A stretch of DNA of 64,000 nucleotides from Acidobacteriota bacterium (GTDB lineage: Bacteria; Acidobacteriota; Terriglobia; Acidiferrales; UBA7541): contig DAHUXN010000006.1 in the NCBI GenBank assembly GCA_027307115.1, forward strand, positions 1 to 64,000, read 5' to 3'. The position numbers were made by a program, and so were the translations under genes. Shown here piece by piece: positions 55,568 through 64,000 of the stretch. Below the pieces are notes generated by a model. That model was not told where the DNA came from, did no database searches, and saw nothing but the letters and a program-made list of their open reading frames with translations. Position 1 is the first letter of the stretch. The number at the start of each line of letters is the position of its first letter.

Positions 55568-56842
55568 TTAAGAAAAGCCTTTGGGCGCCGGAGATGGCGA
55601 TGGCGAGTGTTCTGCTTTCGTTCCGCCAAAGGCAATGCCGTGAGCTTCTGGCCCAAGCGCAATGACAACCACACCGCCAATTAGCACAATGGCCGCAAAA
55701 ATTCCCATGGCGTGGCCGTAGCTCATCCGTTTGCCCATGATAGCTTCGAGATAGGCGCTTGACGCCGCGAACAGCACGCCAATCTGATAGGCAAAACCCG
55801 GGAAAAATCCACGTAATGTGTCGGGCGAAAGTTCGTTGATGTGCGCGGGAATCACGCCCCACGCACCCTGCACCATGAATTGCATCAAGAAAGCGCCGAC
55901 CAAGATCAGCGGGAAATTGGGCGCCGCAATCCACAGGGGAATCAGCGCGACTGCAAAAAGTGCAGCGCCAATCATGGCGCGACGCCGCCCGCGACGGTCC
56001 GAGTACAAGCCGACGAGCATGCCACCCGCAATCGCGCCAATCATCGAGAGCACGGTGATCAGAGCCGTGGTGCGCGGGCTATACCCTCGCTGCGATTGCA
56101 GGAACGTTGGGTAGAAATCCTGCGTGCCATGCGAAATAAAATTCATCAACGCCATCAGCAGCACGAGATATGCGAAGCGCTTCCAATTCCGAAGAATCGA
56201 GCCTAAGTACGCACTCCAATCCATGTGTGCTGAGGTGGCTTTCCACGCCGCGCTCTCTTTGACTTTTGAACGAATGAACAACGTCAATAGGGCGGGCAAG
56301 CCGCCAATAAAAAACATCGCGCGCCAACCGAAGTGCGGAAACACGAGCCAGTACGCGACCGCTGCCAGTAAATAGCCGAATGCATATCCTTCCTGCAGGA
56401 CGCCTGAGAGAATTCCGCGCCACTTCGCGGGAACGGATTCCATGGCGAGGGAGGCGCCCACGCCCCATTCGCCGCCCATGCCGATTCCATAAAGCAAGCG
56501 CAGCACAAGGAATGCGGAATAGCTCGGCGCGAATCCAGAGGCCACTTCGACCGCCGAATAAAACAAGACATCCAGCATCAGCGGCAGCCGGCGACCGTAG
56601 CGATCCGCCAGCAAACCGAAAATAAATGCGCCAATGGGACGCGTCGCGAGGCTGGCCGTTATTGCCAGGGCAATTTCCGGGATGCTCTTGTGGAAGTCCT
56701 TTCCGATCGGAGCGAGTAGAAAGGTCAGAATAAAGAAATCGAAGGCGTCCAGCGTCCATCCGAGGAAGCATGCAATGACGGCGTTCCGTTGATTCGAGCG
56801 TTCGGCGGCGGGATTCAGTTCCGGCATCGGCGGCGCGCGCAT
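55568..56842 (-). CDS. MFS transporter, carboxylate/sialate-type (MHS family)
   Basis: The 424-residue protein has 12 predicted helices. The family motif is at the loop between helices 2 and 3 (FGLLADRYGRRLPLM) and repeated after helix 8 (VGLYSDRRGRRRAM). The first helix text CFLGWTLDAFDFFILTFLL is typical of lactate/pyruvate or sialic acid symporters. Substrate cannot be fixed. The ATG at 56842 was chosen; one at 56827 is also possible. It is 38 nt from the mreD stop, so it may be read from the mre operon. It sits 63 nt ahead of the transketolase. Confidence 0.9.
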   Translation of the reverse strand: MRAPPMPELNPAAERSNQRNAVIACFLGWTLDAFDFFILTFLLAPIGKDFHKSIPEIALAITASLATRPIGAFIFGLLADRYGRRLPLMLDVLFYSAVEVASGFAPSYSAFLVLRLLYGIGMGGEWGVGASLAMESVPAKWRGILSGVLQEGYAFGYLLAAVAYWLVFPHFGWRAMFFIGGLPALLTLFIRSKVKESAAWKATSAHMDWSAYLGSILRNWKRFAYLVLLMALMNFISHGTQDFYPTFLQSQRGYSPRTTALITVLSMIGAIAGGMLVGLYSDRRGRRRAMIGAALFAVALIPLWIAAPNFPLILVGAFLMQFMVQGAWGVIPAHINELSPDTLRGFFPGFAYQIGVLFAASSAYLEAIMGKRMSYGHAMGIFAAIVLIGGVVVIALGPEAHGIAFGGTKAEHSPSPSPAPKGFS

Positions 56843-56880
56843 GTTAGGCCAACGACAGCCCGAACGCAATCACAACGCTT

Positions 56881-57396
56881 TCAGCGTCGCAAGCGGTCTA
56901 GGCCCGCGAAAAGGAATACGGCCACGGCAGAATTGATGAGTGAAGCGATCAACAATTGAACGGAAAAAAATGGCTCAGAGCTAGCCAGCAGCAGATGAAT
57001 CGTGATGGCCAGAATAATCTGGTGAATGTGGAAGAATAGAAACATCAGAATGAAGCGGCTGATGGGGTGCTCAGTGTCCAACCGCGCGCCAACCGACGAT
57101 GCGATGTATCCGATTACCGCCTTCGCGATGCCGTAGAGGCCTAGGGGAGTGTGACTGATGCCATCCTGCAATAGACCGACGAGTGTTCCGAGAAACATTC
57201 CCGAGACCGAATTTCTGCGGCTCAGTCCGAAATAAGCGACGACCAACAACGGAAGCTCGAGTAGTTGGAAGTGCGTGCTGAATTTATTCAGAAAAGCCTG
57301 GAGCACCAGCGCGAGGAAGCACACCACTACGACCGTGCCGCTGTAAAATTTATGGACCTCGATGTGCTGCGCCTCGGAATCCATTCGCACGGTCAT
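56881..57396 (-). CDS. mreD: Rod shape-determining protein MreD
   Basis: The 171-residue membrane protein has five to six helices and the MreD-type text LLVVAYFGLSRRNSVSGMFLGTLVGLLQDGISHTPLGLYG (in part), ending in a short basic tail. It is placed directly after mreC, with 13 nt between stop and start. It is part of the rod elongation complex. Confidence 0.9.
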   Translation of the reverse strand: MTVRMDSEAQHIEVHKFYSGTVVVVCFLALVLQAFLNKFSTHFQLLELPLLVVAYFGLSRRNSVSGMFLGTLVGLLQDGISHTPLGLYGIAKAVIGYIASSVGARLDTEHPISRFILMFLFFHIHQIILAITIHLLLASSEPFFSVQLLIASLINSAVAVFLFAGLDRLRR

Positions 57397-57409
57397 CGAG
57401 GGCCTCGCG

Positions 57410-58393
57410 TCATTGCTGTCCCTTTTGTGGATTCGCTGAGGCAGGTTTTGCCAGGGTTGTCGGCTTTTTCACCGGTTGCGCCGGCGTCTTGTCTGGACTT
57501 TTTCCATTTCCCTGCGCGCTCGGCGCCTTCGAGGTATCGACCGGCTTATTGCTCGAAGACCTGCTCTCCGGGGAAGTAAGCGAGTGCTCGGTCAACAGCA
57601 CAAGCACTTCTTCGAGGCGGTCCAGATGGGCGGCTGGATCGAGTTGGATAGATTGAAATGGGAAACCAGTCTTCGTTGACGCGACCGTGCCGACGGGCAG
57701 GTCTTTAGGAAAAATCTTGTCCTCGCCCGAAGTCAAAATCAACTCGCCGGGGGGCACTTTTTCCCCTGCCGAGACGTAGTCCATCCAAAGCAACGGGCCC
57801 GCCGTGCCTTTCACGACGCCGTGAGTTCGTGTATTCGCCAGCAACGCTCCCACGCCGCTTTCTCTGTCGGTAATCAGCAGCACCTGCGCAGTATGGGGGA
57901 ACGCCTCGAATATTTTTCCAACGACGCCATCGGGCGTTACGACAGCCATGTTGCGATGTACTCCCTCGCGCTCGCCGCGATTTATGAAAATGGTCTGGCT
58001 ATTCGAATCGGCGCTCGCACCAATGACTTCGGCGGCCAGCATGGGCGCGTCAGCGTTGGCCTGCCGAAAGCCCAGCAATTTGGCGAGCCGACCAGCCTCA
58101 GCGGCCTGACTTTCGAGTCCTTGATTTTGCAGGCGCAGACGCCCGACCTCGTCCGCCAGTTGCCGGTTTTCCGCCCGCGCATGCCGCAGATCGATATAAC
58201 CGAACCATGCACCGTCGATTTTCGAAAGCAGGAAGGTGCCCGCGCGTTGAGGCGGAGTCAGCAGGTCAGCCGACCACACACGGATCAGCCGGACATCTTG
58301 GCCGCGTTTAATCTGAAACGCAAGCAACAGCACTTGCGCCAGAATCACGGCGACCAGCAGAACCAAGGGCCTTTGGCGGGAAGGGACATCCAT
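57410..58393 (-). CDS. mreC: Rod shape-determining protein MreC
   Basis: The 327-residue protein has one N-terminal membrane helix (LVLLVAVILAQVLLLAFQI), a coiled coil (residues about 70-105, RAENRQLADEVGRLRLQNQGLE), and the periplasmic beta domain (INRGEREGVHRNMAVVTPDGVVGKI and the GEKVPPGELILTSGED end). The C-terminal tail is Pro/Lys/Ser-rich and disordered. MreC links MreB to the PBP2-RodA synthase in the periplasm. Confidence 0.94.
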   Translation of the reverse strand: MDVPSRQRPLVLLVAVILAQVLLLAFQIKRGQDVRLIRVWSADLLTPPQRAGTFLLSKIDGAWFGYIDLRHARAENRQLADEVGRLRLQNQGLESQAAEAGRLAKLLGFRQANADAPMLAAEVIGASADSNSQTIFINRGEREGVHRNMAVVTPDGVVGKIFEAFPHTAQVLLITDRESGVGALLANTRTHGVVKGTAGPLLWMDYVSAGEKVPPGELILTSGEDKIFPKDLPVGTVASTKTGFPFQSIQLDPAAHLDRLEEVLVLLTEHSLTSPESRSSSNKPVDTSKAPSAQGNGKSPDKTPAQPVKKPTTLAKPASANPQKGQQ

Positions 58394-58519
58394 AATAATT
58401 TAGCGACTAGGAGCGAGGCTCTCGAGGCCAGATAAAATGGCCGGCACTATCCTCAACCCTGTTGTGGATGGTGCGCCATGCAAGTGACTCGATATTTGAT
58501 GCGCGCCGGGCAATGTTCC

Positions 58520-59614
<1,095 letters not shown>

Positions 59615-59629
59615 TCACTGTTGGAAATT

Positions 59630-60907
59630 CTAAGGAACCACCACAGGCACACGCTTGACGGCTGTGCCGCCCCTACGATCCTGTCCCGTGATCACGATCT
59701 CGTGCGCGCCGCTGGTCATGGGCTGCGTAAAATGGCGGAATTTCCCGTCCGGTCCAATGTCCGCCACTGCCTCACCGTCAATAATCAGCGCGGAGCCCGG
59801 TTCCGTGTGGCCAATCACTTCTACTACTTTGCCGTCAAATTCGATGTGATCCACCTCAAGCAGCATACTCTGCTCTCTAGCTTGGTCGACCAGCGAAAAC
59901 TTCGAGGCGGCGGCGGGCTCGCTCGAGGCCCCCTTTACATCGATCGCCTTTACGGTCCAGAAATAATCGCCCGCACTTAGACCAGTGACTTCAACCGCTG
60001 TGTCGGTCGTCTTGCGATCCGCAAGAACTCGGTTGAACATCGAAGTATCGCTGATTTCGAGCTCGTACTGAGCCGCAGTGCCTACGGGCTGCCATTCGAA
60101 CCGGATGGACGTGTGCTTGGGATCCGCAACAATAATGGGCTGCAAATTGACGGGCTGGACGAGGCCCGGCGGCGCAAGCACATCAGTTTTTGTAATTGGA
60201 CCGCTCCCGGTAAACGACGCGCGCTGCCACTGCGCAACCTGTACTTGTTGGCCATCGCGTTTCACGTCGGCGGTGCCCGCAGCGACGGTGATTTGATTCT
60301 GCTTCGTGGTCGGATCCGTCCTCACGTCCGCATGGCTGTTTTCATGAAGCGATGCGACCGCGTCTTGAAACGATACTTTTGCGGTCGACCCAGGCATTTG
60401 CCACGTCCCCGTCGTCAAATCAACGTTGCCCGAGCTGATGTGCATGCCGACGCTGGATGCTTTGTTCTGCGGCACAAAAATCTCTTCCACGGTGACGAGC
60501 GTATCGGCCTGCACTGTGTACGTCGTGCCGTCGGCAAACGCGATGCGCGCCACTCCGTCCGGCCCGGTCTGAATCAAATCGCCCTTCTCAAGAGGCATCT
60601 GATAATCCGCGGCGCCCCATTGCACGGAATTCACTTTCTTCACCTGCACTTTGCCATCCAGGTTGACGAACCGCGCGCCACGCACACCCGTCGACGAGAC
60701 GCCGGAATCCTTCGGCTCCAGCGCGTGCGAAAGATGCCTTGCCATGCTCGCAAACGTATCCGGGAACACGAGATAACCGGCAGCGGTAAAAAGAATCAAA
60801 ACCGCAAAAGCGTAGAGGAGAATCGTCCGGTAAGTCACCGTGTGCCAATACACCTCCACCCGGTTGACCTTTGGCCTCGTCGCGTCCGTGAATTTCTCTG
60901 CTGTCAT
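59630..60907 (-). CDS. FecR-domain protein with membrane anchor
   Basis: The 425-residue protein has a cytoplasmic N-terminus (about 25 residues) and one membrane helix (about residues 27-47, TILLYAFAVLILFTAAGYLVF). A FecR domain follows (QMPLEKGDLIQTGPDGVARIAFADGTTYTVQADTLVTVEE, in parts), then FN3-like strands (IRFEWQPVGTAAQYELEISD, LSAGDYFWTVKAIDVKG) and a final Ig-like beta domain (VVEVIGHTEPGSALIIDGE). No sigma-factor gene is adjacent, so it may be a structural or ligand-sensing envelope protein. It ends 72 nt from mreB on the same strand. Confidence 0.8.
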   Translation of the reverse strand: MTAEKFTDATRPKVNRVEVYWHTVTYRTILLYAFAVLILFTAAGYLVFPDTFASMARHLSHALEPKDSGVSSTGVRGARFVNLDGKVQVKKVNSVQWGAADYQMPLEKGDLIQTGPDGVARIAFADGTTYTVQADTLVTVEEIFVPQNKASSVGMHISSGNVDLTTGTWQMPGSTAKVSFQDAVASLHENSHADVRTDPTTKQNQITVAAGTADVKRDGQQVQVAQWQRASFTGSGPITKTDVLAPPGLVQPVNLQPIIVADPKHTSIRFEWQPVGTAAQYELEISDTSMFNRVLADRKTTDTAVEVTGLSAGDYFWTVKAIDVKGASSEPAAASKFSLVDQAREQSMLLEVDHIEFDGKVVEVIGHTEPGSALIIDGEAVADIGPDGKFRHFTQPMTSGAHEIVITGQDRRGGTAVKRVPVVVP

Positions 60908-61074
60908 GCCAGATTTCAGCTAATTTCCGAATCTAGCATAGGGGTTGGGGCCTTTCAACATGACCTGCCATAAGTTGCGAAGTCGCTAATACTTGACCGG
61001 AAGGACAGCTTTCGCGTTTCTCTGTGGTTCTGATGGCCAGGTCATCCCGCGCAAGAGTCAACCATCACTCGTGG

Positions 61075-61080
61075 TAGGAT
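61075..61080 (+). promoter_or_regulatory. -10 element placed for a leaderless DinB-like transcript
   Basis: TAGGAT ends 7 nt before the ATG at 61088, with no ribosome binding site. This is the same spacing as at 14205, 29515 and 32458. Confidence 0.35.
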
Positions 61081-61087
61081 TGCCGCC

Positions 61088-61591
61088 ATGCAAAACGATT
61101 CAGGTAACGCGCATCCTGACGCCAGCCGGGACCTGCTGCGCCACACGGTTGCGACCCTCGCGTATCGCGCCAACAAAACATTTCACGGCGCAAGCGAGGA
61201 TTTCGCGGAATTTCGCACCTCCGAGACATCCCGCACGCCCGGGGAAATCCTCGCGCATATGGGTGACCTCTTCGATTGGGCGCTCTCGATCGCGAAAGGG
61301 AAACAAGAATGGCACGATTCGCCTTCGCTGCCTTGGGCGGACGGCGTAAAGCGGTTTTTCGCCGCTCTCGAACAATTTGACGCGTACCTTGCGACGGAGA
61401 AGCCGTTGGCGGCGTCTGCCGGGAAGCTTTTTCAAGGCCCCGTAGCGGACGCGCTGACGCATGTGGGGCAGATTGCAATGCTGCGCCGCCTTGCTGGTTC
61501 GCCGATTCGCGGTGAAAATTATTTTCGCGCTGCGGTTACCGCCGGGCGCGTTGGCGCAGAGCAGGCCGCTCCTGTGCGCGAATTCGACTGA
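61088..61591 (+). CDS. DinB-like four-helix-bundle protein
   Basis: The 167-residue soluble protein is helical, with the DinB/YfiT-like pattern TPGEILAHMGDLFDWALSIA and GPVADALTHVGQIAMLRRLAGSPI. The His residues in AHMGD and THVGQ could be two of the three metal ligands of this superfamily. The third His is less clear. These proteins often transfer thiols or small groups; the substrate is unknown. The amidohydrolase follows 34 nt downstream. Confidence 0.75.
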   Translation: MQNDSGNAHPDASRDLLRHTVATLAYRANKTFHGASEDFAEFRTSETSRTPGEILAHMGDLFDWALSIAKGKQEWHDSPSLPWADGVKRFFAALEQFDAYLATEKPLAASAGKLFQGPVADALTHVGQIAMLRRLAGSPIRGENYFRAAVTAGRVGAEQAAPVREFD

Positions 61592-61625
61592 TTCTGCAAA
61601 CGCAAAAATGGGAGCAAAAAAACTG

Positions 61626-62945
61626 ATGCAAAGGAAGCTCCTCGTCCTTCTAGTGTTCGCCGCACCGCTCGCTGCGGCGCAGAAACTCGATCCCGCCCTC
61701 CTTGCCAGAATTTACAGCATCCGCGCGATTGACAATCACTCACATCCACCTGCTCTGCCGGTCAACGGCGTTGCAGACGATGAATATGACGCGCTTCCCT
61801 GTGCACCTCTTGAACCGACCGACCAAACGATCACGGGCCGGCCGGAGAATCCGCAGTTCATTGCAGCGTGGAAAGCGCTTTACGGCTACAAATATGACGA
61901 CATGGCGCCCGCGCATGTGCGCGAGCTTTTGGCTGCAAAGGCGCGCATGAAGAAAGAGCAGGGCAGTAATTATCCCGCATGGGTGCTCGACCACCTGGGG
62001 ATTGAGACTGAACTCGCGAATCGCGTAGCGATGGGTCGCGGTCTCAAGCCGCCGCGCTTTCGCTGGGTGCCGTTCGACGATGCGCTGCTGCTGCCGCTCG
62101 ACGACAGCAAACTGGCCGCCGAAAGTCCCGACCGCAAATTTTTCTATGATCGCGAAAATCTGCTATTGCGGCGCTATTTGCGAACCCTTGACAAGGATCG
62201 GTTTCCGGCCACGCTCGGCGATTATCTTTCCCAAGTCGTCACGCCGACTCTGGAAAATCAAAAACAAAATGGCGCTGTCGCGGTGAAGTTTGAAGCTGCC
62301 TACCTTCGCTCGTTGGATTTCAAGCGTACCGACGCGACCGCGGCGCAGGAAATTTATGCGCGTTACGTCACGGGCGGCGCGCCCGAAAAGCCCGACTACT
62401 ACGGGCTGCAGGATTACATTTTCCATTACATCGCTGCGGAGGCGGGCCGCCTGAGCATGCCCGTTCATATCCACACAGGGTTCGGTTGCGGCGGATATTT
62501 CGAACTTAGGGGTGCGGATCCATTGCTCTTGGAAGATGTGTTGAATGATCCCACGCTGCGTGGCACGAAGTTTGTTTTGCTTCATGGAGGCGCGGGGCCG
62601 TTCTCGAAATCCGTTGCGGCATTGCTGATGAAGCCGAACGTCTACACGGATTTCTCCGAACAGACCTGGCTTCTCCCCACTCGCCAGTTGAGTAAAACCA
62701 TTCGCTACTGGCTCGAATGGTATCCGGAGAAGGTTATGTTCGGGACAGATCTGTCGCCGGGTACGCCAGAAATCGACTGGGAGGAAATTGGGTGGCAAAC
62801 GTCGAACTCAGGCCGCGACGCGCTGGCTATCGCTCTCACAGGCATGATGGATGATGGCGAAATCACGCGTGCCCGCGCTCTGGAAATTGCTCGCATGGTT
62901 CTGCGCGGCAATGCGCTGAAGCTTTACGGCTGGCCCGATCGGTGA
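61626..62945 (+). CDS. Exported amidohydrolase (TIM-barrel metal hydrolase)
   Basis: The 439-residue protein has a signal peptide (MQRKLLVLLVFAAPLAAAQ, about 19 residues). An amidohydrolase_2-type barrel follows: the HxH metal motif in IDNHSHP, HIHTGFGCGGYFELRG in the middle, the His of FVLLHGGAGPF, and Asp in MFGTDLSPGTPE. The ATG at 61626 with GGAG upstream was chosen; an ATG at 61608 would add six residues and weaken the signal peptide. Substrate unknown. The 3' end overlaps the oxidase gene on the other strand by 22 nt. Confidence 0.85.
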   Translation: MQRKLLVLLVFAAPLAAAQKLDPALLARIYSIRAIDNHSHPPALPVNGVADDEYDALPCAPLEPTDQTITGRPENPQFIAAWKALYGYKYDDMAPAHVRELLAAKARMKKEQGSNYPAWVLDHLGIETELANRVAMGRGLKPPRFRWVPFDDALLLPLDDSKLAAESPDRKFFYDRENLLLRRYLRTLDKDRFPATLGDYLSQVVTPTLENQKQNGAVAVKFEAAYLRSLDFKRTDATAAQEIYARYVTGGAPEKPDYYGLQDYIFHYIAAEAGRLSMPVHIHTGFGCGGYFELRGADPLLLEDVLNDPTLRGTKFVLLHGGAGPFSKSVAALLMKPNVYTDFSEQTWLLPTRQLSKTIRYWLEWYPEKVMFGTDLSPGTPEIDWEEIGWQTSNSGRDALAIALTGMMDDGEITRARALEIARMVLRGNALKLYGWPDR

Positions 62946-64000
62946 GCGTGGAGCGAATCGTCCGCGCGTGCGAGAACAGACGCGTTCAACTCGCGGCATG
63001 AAGTGAAACCACTCAGAGCTATCGACAAATCAAAATCGGCAAGCAGATTAAGGACCGCGTCGCGCACCCCGGCTTCGCCAGCCGCCGCGAGCCCCCAAAT
63101 GTAGAGCCGCGCAATCAGCACCGCTCGCGCCCCCAACGCGAGCGCTTTCATGATGTCCGCGCCACGGCGAATGCCACTGTCAAACAACACAGGAACGCTT
63201 CCGTTGACTGCTCGCACCACGCCGGGCAGAGCATCAAGCGCGGCGATCGCACCATCCACTTGACGTCCGCCATGATTCGACACGATCACGCCATCGACGC
63301 CGCGATCGACTGCGCGCGCAGCGTCGTCGCGGTGCAAAATCCCTTTCAGAATAATGGGCAGCTTGGTGTGCTGGCGCAAAAACGCCAGATCTTCCCATGC
63401 CAGGGCATTATTCGTGAAGATGCTGGCCCAGAGGCGCACCGCTTCAGCGGGATCTTTTTCGGGAGACTGCTTCAGCGCGGCACGAAACACGGGGTCCGTG
63501 AAATAATTCGCCAGTCCTTCACAGGAAAAAAATGGAAGATAGCTGCGTTCGAGATCGCGCTCGCGCCATCCGAGCATCGACGTGTCGAGCGTCACCACCA
63601 ACGCCGTGTAGCCGGCGCGCTCCGCACGCTGCAGCATGCTCGCCGTCAGCTCCGGATTCTTGCTCCAGTAGAGTTGAAACCATCGCGGTCCGGCGCCCAT
63701 CGCGTGCGCCACTTCTTCCATCGGCCGCGAAGAGACCGTGCTGATCACAAACGGTAAGCCAAGTTCGGCGGCGGCGCGTCCTGATGCGACTTCCGCTTCG
63801 CTGTGAATAATTCCTTGCACTCCCACCGGACCCAGCACCACGGGAGCGGGCAATTTCGCGCCTAACAATTCCACGCTCAGATCCCGCGCCGAGACGTCGC
63901 GCAGCATTCTCGGCACGATGCGCCAACGATAGAATGCCTCCAGATTCGCGCGCATCGTGTTTTCGCCGCCCGCGCCTCCGGTCACATAGTCATATGCGCG
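62924..64000 (-). CDS. FMN-dependent alpha-hydroxy-acid oxidase/dehydrogenase, N-terminus outside the window
   Basis: The open frame runs off the right end of the window; the text RAYDYVTGGAGGENTMRANL at the edge is the usual start of the family's first strand region. About 355 residues are present, with the FMN-binding VVLGPVGVQGIIHSEAEVAS, the substrate Tyr/Gln region FQLYWSKNP, the catalytic Lys in LPIILKGILH, the His-Gly-Gly-Arg motif SNHGGRQVDG and FDSGIRRGADIMKAL. Members oxidise lactate, glycolate or mandelate. Which one cannot be decided without the missing residues. Confidence 0.9.
   Translation of the reverse strand, partial: RAYDYVTGGAGGENTMRANLEAFYRWRIVPRMLRDVSARDLSVELLGAKLPAPVVLGPVGVQGIIHSEAEVASGRAAAELGLPFVISTVSSRPMEEVAHAMGAGPRWFQLYWSKNPELTASMLQRAERAGYTALVVTLDTSMLGWRERDLERSYLPFFSCEGLANYFTDPVFRAALKQSPEKDPAEAVRLWASIFTNNALAWEDLAFLRQHTKLPIILKGILHRDDAARAVDRGVDGVIVSNHGGRQVDGAIAALDALPGVVRAVNGSVPVLFDSGIRRGADIMKALALGARAVLIARLYIWGLAAAGEAGVRDAVLNLLADFDLSIALSGFTSCRELNASVLARADDSLHAHRSGQP

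Overview
The window looks like a chromosomal segment of an Acidobacteriota (Terriglobia-like) genome. This is inferred from gene content: a GC-rich chromosome with an ADOP-type duplicated orphan permease, a PASTA-less Ser/Thr kinase fused to a PD40 propeller, exported TPR proteins with a carboxypeptidase-like N-terminal domain, a cytoplasmic YedY-like molybdoprotein, and an RNase E/G with a huge insertion inside its S1 domain. No rRNA, tRNA, CRISPR array, integrase or transposase was recognised.

Layout. 1-2.8 kb is a small accessory island: the tail of an unknown gene, a 5'-truncated RHS core with a variable C-terminal domain, a 4-nt-overlapping membrane-anchored partner (possible immunity gene), vestigial YD repeats, and REP-like palindromes on both sides. 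2.8-15.6 kb holds housekeeping and secreted genes: DUF2207/LemA, ComM, an RsbW-like ATPase, a YfgM-like TPR protein, a TPR protein with two retropepsin-like domains, OsmC, a YVTN-type propeller, LctP lactate permease, and a dGTPase-like HD hydrolase. 15.4-18.5 kb holds a small four-cysteine protein, the kinase-propeller and a vestige of a second kinase.

18.7-26.7 kb is a long co-oriented run for lipid synthesis and electron transfer: yceD, rpmF, plsX, fabD, fabG, map, acpP, fabF, etfB, etfA. A good sigma70-type promoter precedes yceD and another precedes acpP. After an ADOP permease, ETF-quinone oxidoreductase at 29.5 kb completes the route from acyl-CoA-type dehydrogenases to quinone. 31.2-35.6 kb has a FecR-like exported protein, a DUF374 acyltransferase, coaE, folD and a sulfite-oxidase-like protein.

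35.8-42.0 kb (rng, rodA, mrdA, all minus strand) and 56.9-59.6 kb (mreD, mreC, mreB, also minus) look like two halves of one cell-shape cluster, mreBCD-mrdA-rodA-rng. They are separated by about 14.9 kb containing a tandem-duplicated TPR gene pair, a PpiD/SurA-like isomerase, two small unknown genes, two hybrid histidine kinases (one interrupted by a single in-frame TAA), a transketolase and an MFS transporter. The end (59.6-64 kb) has a FecR-domain protein, a DinB-like protein, an exported amidohydrolase and a truncated FMN-dependent alpha-hydroxy-acid oxidase.

The most notable candidates are the RHS-CT/partner pair, the tandem retropepsin protein, the split shape operon with its nonsense-interrupted kinase, the interrupted S1 domain of RNase E/G with its LPGES repeats, and a recurring -10 element placed so that transcripts would be leaderless. 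All functional calls rest on reading motifs by eye; no database search was run.
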